This document shows positions 1 to 6,154 of a stretch of 7,447 nt of DNA, piece after piece (positions within the stretch are counted from its first letter, which is position 1; every line of letters begins with the position of its first letter). Below the pieces are notes generated by a model. The model was not told the origin of the DNA and did not search any database. It saw only the letters and a program-made list of their open reading frames with translations. The translations under genes were made by a program, and so were the position numbers. The stretch is from Chloroflexi bacterium RBG_16_68_14 (GTDB taxonomy: Bacteria; Chloroflexota; Dehalococcoidia; DSTF01; RBG-16-68-14): contig MGOB01000040.1 in assembly GCA_001796995.1 (NCBI GenBank), forward strand, positions 5,150 to 12,596, read 5' to 3'.

Positions 1-360
1 CTGCTCGGCCGCGTCGCGGACGGCCCGCTGCTCCACGCTGGTGGCGCCTATCGGGATGCAGATCATCACCTCCGGCTTGATCAGGTTGAAGCGCCCCACC
101 ACCTTGTTGATGAAGTAGCGCAGCATCGCCTCCGTGATCAGGTAGTCGGCGATGACGCCGTCCTTCATGGGGCGGATGACGGAGATGGTGTCCGGCGTGC
201 GGCCTATCATGTCCCGCGCCTCCGCGCCCACCGCGACCACGGTGTTGTCCCGGTTCGCCAGGGCGACGACGGCCGGCTCGTTGATGACGATGCCGCGCCC
301 TTTGACGTACACGAGGACGTTGACCGTCCCCAGGTCAACACCGATGCGTTTCGGCAACAT
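1..360 (-). CDS. mreB: Rod shape-determining protein MreB, N-terminal 120 residues (runs off left edge)
   Basis: MreB is the bacterial actin homologue. It polymerises under the inner membrane and guides the elongation machinery of peptidoglycan synthesis. The minus frame from ATG at 360 is open to base 1 and begins MLPKRIGVDLGTVNVLVYVK. DLGT at residues 9-12 is the actin-fold phosphate-1 loop, followed by the MreB hallmark KGRGIVINEPAVVA (residues 20-33). Further family stretches follow: an A-x-GxEA-x-xMIGRTP segment, IRPMKDGVIADY, and MICIPIGATSVEQRAV. A Shine-Dalgarno AGGAG (367-371) lies 6 bases upstream of the ATG. The remaining two thirds or so of the protein lie outside the window. The gene starts 24 bases after murA ends on the same strand, so a murA-mreB cell-wall operon is likely. 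The paralogue Mbl cannot be excluded from an N-terminus alone. Confidence 0.95.
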   Translation of the reverse strand, partial: MLPKRIGVDLGTVNVLVYVKGRGIVINEPAVVALANRDNTVVAVGAEARDMIGRTPDTISVIRPMKDGVIADYLITEAMLRYFINKVVGRFNLIKPEVMICIPIGATSVEQRAVRDAAEQ

Positions 361-384
361 AGCCTTCTCCTCTCGGTCCGCCGG

Positions 385-1665
385 CTACACCCGCTGGATC
401 TCGGCGCCCAGGGAGCGCAATTTCTCCTCCAGCGCCTCGTAGCCCCGGTCCAGGTGGTAGATGTCGTTGATCTCCGTCCTGCCCTCCGCAGCCAGCGCGG
501 CGACCACCAGGGCGGCGCCGGCCCGCACGTCCATGCAGCGCACCGGCGTCCCGTAGAGATGGGTCGGCCCGCTCACGATGGCGGTCTGGCCGGCGGTGAC
601 CACGTCGGCCCCCATCTTGCGCAGCTCGCTGATGTAGAGCAGCCGGTTGTCGTAGACCCGCTCGTGGATGACGCTCACCCCCTTTGCCTGGGTGAGGAAG
701 GCGGCCAGGGGAGGGTGGAGGTCGGTGGCCAGGCCGGGGTAGGGCACCGCCTGCGCCGTCACCGCGCGATAGGAGTCGACGCCGGTGACCAGCAGCCCGC
801 CCTCCACCGGGCGGATGCGGACACCCGCCTCCTGGAGCTTCCAGATGAGGGCGTCCAGGTGCTCCGGCACCGCCTCCAGCACCTCCGCCTCGCCCCCGGT
901 GACGGCCACGGCCAGGGCGTAGGTGCCGGCCTCCATCCGGTCAGGCAGGATGCGCTGGGTGGTGCCGTGCAGCTCCGGCACGCCCTCCACCTCGATGGTG
1001 TGGCCGCCGGCGCCGCGCACCTTCGCCCCCATGCGGCTGAGCATCTCGGCCAGGCTGACCACCTCCGGCTCGGCCGCGGCGTTGATGATGGTGGTAGCGC
1101 CTTCGGCCATGGTGGCGGCCAGCATGACGTTGACCGTGCCCATCACGCTGGGGTAGTCCAGCACCACCCGCGCGCCCCGCAGCCGCCCTGCCCTGAGCGA
1201 AGTCGAAGGGTCCGCCTCGGCGACGAGCTGGTCGCCCCGACGGTACACCTCGGCGCCCAGGGCGCGGAAGCCGGCCAGGTGCACGTCCAGCGGCCGCTGG
1301 CCGATGACGTCGCCCCCCGGCGGGCAGCAGGCCGCCCGGCCGAAGCGGGTGAGCAGCGCCCCCATCACCAGGAAGCTGGCGCGCAGGTTGACCACCAGGT
1401 CGCTGGGGGCGGAGAAGGAGCTGATCTTGGCGGCGTTGATGCGCAGGCGCGAAGGCCCGATCTGCTCCACCTCGGCGCCGAGCTGCTGGAGGATGGCGCC
1501 CATGTAGCTCACGTCCTCGATGTCGGGCACGTTCTCCAGGACGCAGTCGTCGGCGGCCAGGAGGGCGGCGGCCATGGCGTAGTCGGCGGCGTTCTTGTTG
1601 CCGCTGACGCGCACGCGGCCGCGCAGGGGCCGTCCACCCTCGATGATGAAGCGCCCGGCCGTCAC
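385..1665 (-). CDS. murA: UDP-N-acetylglucosamine 1-carboxyvinyltransferase (MurA), Asp-loop type
   Basis: MurA transfers enolpyruvate from PEP to UDP-GlcNAc, the first committed step of peptidoglycan synthesis, in the cytoplasm. The 426 residues cover the whole family. SGNKNAA at 21-27 carries the substrate-binding Lys24, and LRAS at 94-97 follows. The catalytic loop is PGGDVIGQRPLDVH (116-129), TDLHPP (314-319) contains the probable catalytic Asp315, MDVRAGAALV includes Arg381, and the C-terminus IYHLDRGYEALEEKLRSLGA is typical. The loop residue that is Cys115 in E. coli is Asp119 here, as in fosfomycin-resistant mycobacterial and chlamydial MurA. Residues 153-160 (PSTSLRAG) are encoded by a dispersed repeat and have no counterpart in E. 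coli MurA, which explains a length slightly above the usual 417-420. The start is GTG at 1665 with AAGGAGG (1671-1677) five bases upstream. It is divergent from glyQS and upstream of mreB. A second MurA paralogue elsewhere cannot be excluded. Confidence 0.97.
   Translation of the reverse strand: MTAGRFIIEGGRPLRGRVRVSGNKNAADYAMAAALLAADDCVLENVPDIEDVSYMGAILQQLGAEVEQIGPSRLRINAAKISSFSAPSDLVVNLRASFLVMGALLTRFGRAACCPPGGDVIGQRPLDVHLAGFRALGAEVYRRGDQLVAEADPSTSLRAGRLRGARVVLDYPSVMGTVNVMLAATMAEGATTIINAAAEPEVVSLAEMLSRMGAKVRGAGGHTIEVEGVPELHGTTQRILPDRMEAGTYALAVAVTGGEAEVLEAVPEHLDALIWKLQEAGVRIRPVEGGLLVTGVDSYRAVTAQAVPYPGLATDLHPPLAAFLTQAKGVSVIHERVYDNRLLYISELRKMGADVVTAGQTAIVSGPTHLYGTPVRCMDVRAGAALVVAALAAEGRTEINDIYHLDRGYEALEEKLRSLGAEIQRV
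1186..1210. repeat. Short dispersed repeat inserted in frame within murA
   Basis: The plus strand reads ccctg followed by CCCTGAGCGAAGTCGAAGGG (1191-1210), an imperfect palindrome with CCCT/AGGG ends. From general knowledge this is a very common small repeat in many GC-rich environmental genomes, usually intergenic, with sister forms such as CCCTTCGACAAGCTCAGGG. In the murA frame it reads PSTSLRAG. On the opposite strand it gives the tell-tale shadow peptide PERSRR. It is placed between an LVAEA strand and RLRGARVVLD, where E. coli MurA has no residues, so it is a recent surface-loop insertion that kept the reading frame. I saw no second copy in this window. Confidence 0.75.
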
Positions 1666-1670
1666 CTCAG

Positions 1671-1677
1671 CCTCCTT
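1671..1677 (-). promoter_or_regulatory. Strong Shine-Dalgarno for murA
   Basis: AAGGAGG on the minus strand lies five bases before GTG at 1665. It settles the murA start at a GTG codon in a region where high GC leaves several alternative in-frame starts open. Confidence 0.8.
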
Positions 1678-1678
1678 A

Positions 1679-1693
1679 CCCGCCGAAGGCGGG
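1679..1693 (-). promoter_or_regulatory. GC hairpin in the murA leader beside the Shine-Dalgarno
   Basis: The minus strand reads CCCGCC-TTC-GGCGGG, a perfect 6-bp inverted repeat around a 3-base loop. It ends one base before the AAGGAGG of murA. If transcribed, a hairpin this close could hold the ribosome site open or hinder loading. There is no T-run, so it is not a terminator. A role in translation control is inference; it could also be a fragment of a dispersed GC-rich repeat. Confidence 0.5.
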
Positions 1694-1705
1694 CCTGCTG
1701 CTTAC

Positions 1706-1717
1706 CAATGATCATTG
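1706..1717. promoter_or_regulatory. Perfect 12-bp palindrome CAATGATCATTG
   Basis: CAATGATCATTG is identical to its own reverse complement. It is AT-rich in a GC-rich setting. It sits 7 to 18 bases downstream of the predicted murA -10 box, which puts it at the start of transcription. That is a typical place for a dimeric repressor to bind, but I do not recognise the binding protein. Confidence 0.45.
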
Positions 1718-1724
1718 CGAAGCG

Positions 1725-1753
1725 AGGATAGCGAGCATACGGAGGAGGCGCAA
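1725..1753 (-). promoter_or_regulatory. Candidate sigma70-type promoter for murA-mreB
   Basis: On the minus strand TTGCGC (1748-1753) is followed by exactly 17 bases and TATCCT (1725-1730). The matches to consensus are 3 of 6 and 4 of 6 with ideal spacing. Transcription would start near 1718, giving a leader of about 50 bases that includes the palindrome edge and the GC hairpin. No better candidate was found in the gap, but the score is moderate. Confidence 0.4.
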
Positions 1754-1796
1754 GGGGACGACATAACGAACGAAGCACCTCGTCTCCCACCTCACC

Positions 1797-1826
1797 TTTA
1801 CTTCCCGCCCCACCATCTGCTAGCCT
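1797..1826 (+). promoter_or_regulatory. Weak candidate promoter for glyQS
   Basis: TTTACT (1797-1802), an 18-base spacer and TAGCCT (1821-1826) lie upstream of the glyQS ATG. Matches to consensus are only 4 of 6 and 3 of 6. The gap between murA and glyQS is 195 bases and must contain a glyQS promoter, but this is only the best of poor options. No T-box leader hallmarks are visible. Confidence 0.2.
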
Positions 1827-1860
1827 TTCGCGTAAGCGGTCAGATGTTCGACTTCCTGGG

Positions 1861-3189
1861 ATGAGCGAAGAGACCCCCAAAGCTACCGTCGATATGGACA
1901 CCCTGGCCTCGCTGTGCAAGCGGCGGGGCTTCATCTTCCCCAGCAGCGAGATCTACGGCGGCTTCGAGAGCACCTGGGACTACGGCCCCCTGGGCGTGGA
2001 GCTGAAGCAGAACGTGAAGCGCGCCTGGTGGAAGGCGATGGTCCAGGAGCGGGACGACATCGTGGGGCTGGACGCCTCTATCCTGATGAACCCCCGCGTC
2101 TGGGAGGCCAGCGGCCACACTACCCACTTCACCGACACCCTGGTCGAGTGCCAGCGCTGCCACCACCGCTTCCGCGCCGATGAGCTGAAGTCCGCCCCTG
2201 GCGGATGCCCCGAGTGTGAGGGCCCCCTCACCGAGGCCCGCCAGTTCAACACCATGTTCAAGACCTTCGTCGGGCCGGTGGAGGACGAGGCCTCCGTCGC
2301 CTACCTGCGGCCCGAGACGGCCCAGGGCATCTTCGTCAACTTCGAGAACGTCCTCACCGCCACCCGGCGCAAGCTGCCCTTCGGAATCGCCCAGCAGGGC
2401 AAGGAGTTCCGCAACGAGATCACCACCGGCAACTTCATCTTCCGCACGCGCGAGTTCGAGGCAATGGAGATGGAGTTCTTCTGCAAGCCCGGCACCGACG
2501 ACGAGTGGTACCAGTACTGGCGCCAGGAGCGGCTCAACTGGTACCTGCGCTTCGGCGTCCGCAAGGAGAACATCCGCCTGCGCGAGTACGCGCCCGAAGA
2601 GCGCGCCCACTACTCGTCCGGGACGACGGACGTGGAGTACCTGTACCCCATGGGCTGGGCGGAGCTCGAAGGCATCGCCAACCGCACCGACTACGACCTC
2701 CGCCGCCACGCCGAGATGAGCGGTCGGCGACTGGAGTTCTTCGACGAGGAGACGGGCGAGCACATCGTCCCCTATGTGGTGGAGCCCGCCGCCGGCGTCG
2801 ACCGCTGCGTCCTCATCTTCCTGCTGGACGCCTACCACGAGGAGGAGGTGCGCGGCGAGAAGCGCGTCATCCTCCGGCTCCACCCGTACCTGGCGCCCAT
2901 CAAGGTCGCCGTCCTCCCCCTCAGCCGCAACGAGCAGCTGGTGCCCGCGGCGAGGCGCGTCTGGGACCTGCTGCGCCCCCGCTTCATGACCCAGTACGAC
3001 GACGCCCAGAGCATCGGCCGGCGCTACCGCCGCCAGGACGAGGTCGGCACCCCCCTCTGCGTCACCGTCGACTTCGACACCCTGGAGGACCAGGCGGTCA
3101 CCATCCGCGAGCGGGACAGCATGGAGCAAGTGCGCGTCCCCATCGCCAACCTGGAGCAGGCCCTCCGCGAGCGCCTGCCGGAGGTGTGA
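1861..3189 (+). CDS. glyQS: Glycine--tRNA ligase, single-chain alpha2 type
   Basis: This cytoplasmic class II synthetase charges tRNA-Gly with glycine using ATP. It is the homodimeric form, not the alpha2-beta2 GlyQ/GlyS form of E. coli. The order of elements is complete. CKRRGFIFPSSEIYGG (19-34) and DYGPLGVELK (40-49) open the catalytic core. CQRC (97-100) and CPEC (116-119) form a four-Cys zinc knuckle. YLRPETAQGIFVNF (148-161) and the motif 2 region FRNEITTGNFIFRTREFE (183-200) follow. Motif 3 is GVDRC (312-316), where Gly usually follows the Arg. The C-terminal anticodon-binding domain runs from about 340, with APIKVAVLPL and DEVGTPLCVTVD. At 442 residues it is a compact family member. 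ATG 1861 has no clear Shine-Dalgarno; ATG 1894 (Met12) is an alternative start that still keeps the conserved core. It is divergent from murA. Confidence 0.96.
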   Translation: MSEETPKATVDMDTLASLCKRRGFIFPSSEIYGGFESTWDYGPLGVELKQNVKRAWWKAMVQERDDIVGLDASILMNPRVWEASGHTTHFTDTLVECQRCHHRFRADELKSAPGGCPECEGPLTEARQFNTMFKTFVGPVEDEASVAYLRPETAQGIFVNFENVLTATRRKLPFGIAQQGKEFRNEITTGNFIFRTREFEAMEMEFFCKPGTDDEWYQYWRQERLNWYLRFGVRKENIRLREYAPEERAHYSSGTTDVEYLYPMGWAELEGIANRTDYDLRRHAEMSGRRLEFFDEETGEHIVPYVVEPAAGVDRCVLIFLLDAYHEEEVRGEKRVILRLHPYLAPIKVAVLPLSRNEQLVPAARRVWDLLRPRFMTQYDDAQSIGRRYRRQDEVGTPLCVTVDFDTLEDQAVTIRERDSMEQVRVPIANLEQALRERLPEV

Positions 3190-3214
3190 TTCTCCCGTGT
3201 TCCTCACATAGCGC

Positions 3215-3243
3215 TTGCGTTCCGCGCCCGTCCGGCGTATCAT
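3215..3243 (+). promoter_or_regulatory. Candidate sigma70-type promoter for the OLD-type gene
   Basis: TTGCGT (3215-3220), a 17-base spacer and TATCAT (3238-3243) match consensus at 3 of 6 and 5 of 6. Transcription would begin near 3250, leaving a leader of about 36 bases before GTG 3286. It would let the ATPase-TOPRIM gene, and rmuC behind it, be transcribed independently of glyQS. No terminator is visible between glyQS and this promoter. Confidence 0.5.
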
Positions 3244-3256
3244 GGGCGTACATACG
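3234..3256. repeat. Overlapping direct and inverted repeats at the promoter start
   Basis: GGCGTA occurs at 3234-3239 and again at 3245-3250, an 11-base step of about one helical turn, each followed by a CAT-containing tail. The same stretch holds the inverted pair CGTAT (3236-3240) and ATACG (3252-3256). Both overlap the -10 box and the predicted start. The arrangement resembles an operator, but the units are short and could be chance. Confidence 0.3.
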
Positions 3257-3285
3257 TTCGGTTCCTTGATAGGCAGCAGTATCAG

Positions 3286-4971
3286 GTGCAGCTGATCAGG
3301 TCGGTTCAGATTGAGCGTTTTCGGAGTCTAGGCGACGCCCGGCTGGACGGCCTTGCGGACATGGTAGCGCTGGTTGGCCCAAACAATTGCGGGAAATCCA
3401 ACGTCCTCCGCGCCATGAACCTCTTCTTCAACGACGAGACTGACCGCGGCGAGTTGTTGGACTTCTCAAGAGACTATCACCTCCTCCGACGCAGCCGACC
3501 AAAGGAGATCCGCGTTGCCGTCGAGTTCTCATTGCCTGCTTCCTTCAAGTTCCGCAAGGGGCTTGAGGCGGTCGAAGAACTACTCGGTCGTCAATTCGCT
3601 CTCCGCAAGACGTGGACAGTGGCCGCGCCATTCGATCCCACCCTTGAAATAGCTCCTGCGGGAGAGAATTACGTCGGCATCGTTCAGCCAGAGGACGCCT
3701 TCAAGGTACGGCAGTTCCTAGATCTTATCGAGTTTCGATATATCCCAAACAGGGCGGTACCAGTGGAAGAAATCAGGCGGGAGTCTCCGGGAATCGTCCA
3801 GGCTCTAGCGCGACGAATCGCCAATTATCGCCCGCAGGAGGCCAAGCAACTATTCCAGTCCCTTGAAACGTTTGCACGAAACATCGTCCAACCCATAGCC
3901 AGGGATCTTGAAGAAAAGTGCCAAGGCATTCGGGATCTCGAACTGGCTACACCTGGAGGCCCGTTTGAACTCCTCTTCTCCCCTGGCTTTCGCACCTCGG
4001 TCGGCGCGGGAGGCAAGGTGGAGGATAGCTACCTCGGAGCAGGGGTTCAGAGTTTGCTCATGTTCCACATACTGCACCTCGTGGACAGTTACGGGTTTCA
4101 GAATTTCGGGTGGCGGCAAGCCGCCGTGTGGGGCGTGGAAGAGCCCGAGTCTTCCCTTCATAGGGATCTCCAGATACACCTAGCCCTCCTGTTCCGCTCC
4201 TACACTGGACCAACCGACCGGTTTCAGATACTTGACACGACCCATAATGAAGTGTTCATCTACTCCGCCGGAGGGGCGTACCAGCTTTCGGCCACCGCTG
4301 AGGGCACCCAGGTGCAGCGCGTCCCCATCGCCCAAGCGGCCGAGGCGGCCGCACAGCTGCGCGTTACTGGATCACAGCCGCCCCTTCTCAAGCATCTGTT
4401 TGATCCACTCGTCCTGGTTGAAGGCAGCAGCGACGCCCTAATCTTGGATAGGGCCGCACAGCTGACTGGCGCGCGCTCGAGACTCGTCTTTGTCACGCCT
4501 TCTCAGCTTGATCCGACTTGTCCGGATGGGCTTGATGGTGTCAAGGAACTTCTCGTGCGCCATGCTCCAGACGTCTCCCGCCGCCTCCCAGTGTGCCCCC
4601 TTCTCGTTCTCCTGGACTGGGATGTGCCCGATGGAACCTTGAATTCGATAATGCAAAAGTACGGCCCGAACGCCTCCCTGGTTGTGAAGCGGATGGAAGA
4701 AAGCTGGGCAGATGAGACCGTCCACAAGAGCTTCAGGGGTATAGAGCGCTTCTTTCCGCCGGATGTACTTCGGGAGGCAGCCAACGGAGGCGTGCTTGCT
4801 CTGGCGAAGGGCCCAGGCGGCAGACTTCAGGTCGCACCTGACGACCTCGCCCGGGCGAAAGGGAGGCTGCATGAGTTCTTCTTGGATCGGGCCAACGCAC
4901 AGGCCTGTCGGCATATCCGGCCGGCAATCAAGTGGGCAGAGCTCGCTGTAAAGCAGGCACGGGCTGCTTAA
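3286..4971 (+). CDS. OLD-family ATP-dependent endonuclease-like protein (ABC-type ATPase fused to TOPRIM)
   Basis: The 561-residue protein has an SMC/ABC-like ATPase followed by a TOPRIM nuclease-like domain, the plan of P2 phage OLD and of GajA from the Gabija defence system. Walker A is GPNNCGKS (31-38). A signature-like LGAGVQSL (250-257), Walker B AAVWGVEEPE (279-288) and an H-loop-like TTHN (318-321) follow. The TOPRIM part shows LVLVEGSSD (375-383, acidic Glu379 and Asp383) and LLVLLDWD (439-446, an Asp-x-Asp pair). GIERFFPP (485-492) resembles the IEN-type motif common in TOPRIM partners of AAA proteins. GTG 3286 is chosen because the N-terminus LIRSVQIERFRSL is typical, although the Shine-Dalgarno is weak. 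Base composition is lower in GC than both neighbours. No UvrD-like GajB helicase is adjacent. It could instead be a fused PARIS AriA/AriB-like ATPase-TOPRIM. Nuclease activity and defence function are inferences; the fold assignment is firm. Confidence 0.85.
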   Translation: MQLIRSVQIERFRSLGDARLDGLADMVALVGPNNCGKSNVLRAMNLFFNDETDRGELLDFSRDYHLLRRSRPKEIRVAVEFSLPASFKFRKGLEAVEELLGRQFALRKTWTVAAPFDPTLEIAPAGENYVGIVQPEDAFKVRQFLDLIEFRYIPNRAVPVEEIRRESPGIVQALARRIANYRPQEAKQLFQSLETFARNIVQPIARDLEEKCQGIRDLELATPGGPFELLFSPGFRTSVGAGGKVEDSYLGAGVQSLLMFHILHLVDSYGFQNFGWRQAAVWGVEEPESSLHRDLQIHLALLFRSYTGPTDRFQILDTTHNEVFIYSAGGAYQLSATAEGTQVQRVPIAQAAEAAAQLRVTGSQPPLLKHLFDPLVLVEGSSDALILDRAAQLTGARSRLVFVTPSQLDPTCPDGLDGVKELLVRHAPDVSRRLPVCPLLVLLDWDVPDGTLNSIMQKYGPNASLVVKRMEESWADETVHKSFRGIERFFPPDVLREAANGGVLALAKGPGGRLQVAPDDLARAKGRLHEFFLDRANAQACRHIRPAIKWAELAVKQARAA

Positions 4972-4976
4972 GGAGG
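4971..4976 (+). promoter_or_regulatory. Shine-Dalgarno of rmuC overlapping the upstream stop codon
   Basis: AGGAGG begins on the last A of the TAA that ends the OLD-type gene and lies six bases before ATG 4983. It fixes the rmuC start at 4983, removing an in-frame extension into the upstream gene, and suggests translational coupling. Confidence 0.85.
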
Positions 4977-4982
4977 CATAGC

Positions 4983-6107
4983 ATGGAAGCGGTGATCATC
5001 GTCCTGCTGCTCGCGCTGGTGGCGGTGGCTGGCGGCGCCATGTGGCTGCTCGCCCAGCGCCGCCCCGGCGAGACCGAGGCCCAGCGCCTGGAGCAGCAGC
5101 TCGCCGCGCTACGGGGAGACCTCACCCAGACGCTCGCCGCCACCCAGCAGACGCTCCTCTCCCAGGTCAACGCCGTCGACGCCAAGCTGAACCAGCGCCT
5201 CGATGCCGTGCACACCAGCATGGGCCAATCGCTGGCCGGCACCCACGACACGATGAAGCACGTGAGCGAGCGCCTGGGTGAGCTGGCCCAGTCTACCCAG
5301 CAGATGCTGGAGGTCGGCCGCGACATCTCCAGCCTCCAGGACATCCTGCGGCCCCCGAAGATCCGCGGCGGCTTCGGCGAGATGCTGCTGGAGCGGCTCC
5401 TGGCCCAGATCCTCCCCGATGAGCACTACGGCACCCAGCACCGCTTCAGCAACGGCATCCAGGTAGACGCCGTCATCCGGCTGGGCGGCGGCCTGGTGCC
5501 GGTCGACTCCAAGTTCCCGCTGGAGACGTTCCACCGCATGCTCTCGGCGGGATCCGACGAAGAGCGCGCAACGCTGCGCAAGGAGTTCGCGCGGGCGGTG
5601 CGGAGCCACATCGACGCCGTGGCCAAGTACATCCAGCCCGAGGAAGGGACCTTCCCCTTCGCCCTCATGTACATCCCCGCCGAGAACGTCTACTACGAGG
5701 TCATCGTCAAGGACGACCTGGCCGAGGGGCAGGCGAACCTGACCGCCTACGCCCTGGAGCAGCGGGTCATCCCCGTCTCTCCCAACAGCTTCTACGCCTA
5801 CCTCCAGGCCATCGTGCTCGGCCTGCGCGGCATGCGGGTGGAGGAGCGCGCCTACGAGATCATCCGCCACCTGGAGCAGCTAGCGGGCGAGTTCGGGCGC
5901 ATCCGCAAGGACCTGAGCACCCTCGGCCAGCACCTCAAGAACGCCTCCGATCGCTACGCCGATGTCGACCGCGCGGCGACCCGTTTCGGCGACCGCCTCG
6001 CCCTGTCCCTGCGCGAGCCCATCCAGGCACCCCTACCGGAGCCGACGGCCGCGCCCGCGCCGCGTGGGGAAGCTGCCACCGTCAACGGCAGCGACGAGCC
6101 GACGTAG
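4983..6107 (+). CDS. rmuC: DNA recombination protein RmuC homologue
   Basis: RmuC is a membrane-anchored protein with a PD-(D/E)XK nuclease-like fold. In E. coli its loss raises inversion at short inverted repeats, so it is thought to limit such rearrangements. The 374 residues show a membrane segment at 3-24, an Ala/Gln/Leu-rich probable coiled coil at about 30-115, and then the RmuC domain. That domain includes LRPPKIRGGFGEMLLERLLAQ (122-142), IQVDAVIRL with Asp162, and VPVDSKFPLE with Asp175 and Lys177 as the D...DxK core. FALMYIPAENVYYEVI and the helical region to about 340 complete the family pattern. The last 25 residues are a Pro/Ala-rich tail. The gene follows the OLD-type gene with its Shine-Dalgarno on that gene's stop codon. 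Composition is GC-rich like glyQS, so it is probably an original resident of the locus. It converges on the ferredoxin gene. Confidence 0.93.
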   Translation: MEAVIIVLLLALVAVAGGAMWLLAQRRPGETEAQRLEQQLAALRGDLTQTLAATQQTLLSQVNAVDAKLNQRLDAVHTSMGQSLAGTHDTMKHVSERLGELAQSTQQMLEVGRDISSLQDILRPPKIRGGFGEMLLERLLAQILPDEHYGTQHRFSNGIQVDAVIRLGGGLVPVDSKFPLETFHRMLSAGSDEERATLRKEFARAVRSHIDAVAKYIQPEEGTFPFALMYIPAENVYYEVIVKDDLAEGQANLTAYALEQRVIPVSPNSFYAYLQAIVLGLRGMRVEERAYEIIRHLEQLAGEFGRIRKDLSTLGQHLKNASDRYADVDRAATRFGDRLALSLREPIQAPLPEPTAAPAPRGEAATVNGSDEPT

Positions 6108-6124
6108 CCGCGAACCACTCGATC

Positions 6125-6154
6125 ACAAACGAACACAAATGAAGACAAACGAAG
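6125..6154. repeat. Three tandem 10-bp units (ACAAAYGAAS)
   Basis: ACAAACGAAC (6125-6134), ACAAATGAAG (6135-6144) and ACAAACGAAG (6145-6154) follow one another with two differences at most between neighbours. On the minus strand the unit reads TTCGTTTGTC-like. It resembles the periodic TTCGTGT/TTCATTCGTG spacer repeats that I recall from many environmental bacterial genomes. The last unit runs into the left arm of the terminator hairpin, and its minus strand supplies the T-rich tail. Confidence 0.6.

Noticed and set aside
454..1731. Long open frame on the plus strand covering murA (425 codons)
   Set aside because: It is the antisense shadow of murA in GC-rich DNA. The translation is His/Gly/Ala/Gln/Val-rich with no recognisable domain, and it contains the PERSRR peptide from the repeat.
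1711..1785. Degenerate copy of an ATTGCGAGCGAAGC-type dispersed repeat in the murA-glyQS gap
   Set aside because: ATTGCGAAGCGAGGATAGCG recalls such repeats, but the similarity fades after about 20 bases and no second copy is available for comparison.
1666..1860. T-box riboswitch upstream of glyQS
   Set aside because: T-boxes often control glyQS in Firmicutes, but the conserved T-box sequence and antiterminator/terminator pair are not visible.
1840..3243. Long open frame on the minus strand covering glyQS (467 codons)
   Set aside because: It is longer than glyQS, but its product is a low-complexity Leu/Val/Ala/Glu/Gly string with no family match, while glyQS shows every synthetase motif. It is an antisense shadow caused by third-position GC bias.
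4932..4982. N-terminal extension of rmuC into the upstream gene
   Set aside because: The extra 17 residues come from an ATG without a ribosome site inside the OLD-type gene. ATG 4983 has AGGAGG at ideal spacing and is followed at once by the expected membrane helix.
5109..5870. Open frame on the minus strand within rmuC (253 codons)
   Set aside because: Same composition-driven shadow. The rmuC frame has clear domain conservation and a strong ribosome site.
3286..6107. Complete Gabija system
   Set aside because: The GajA-like plan is present, but the following gene is RmuC, not a UvrD-like GajB helicase, and none lies upstream.
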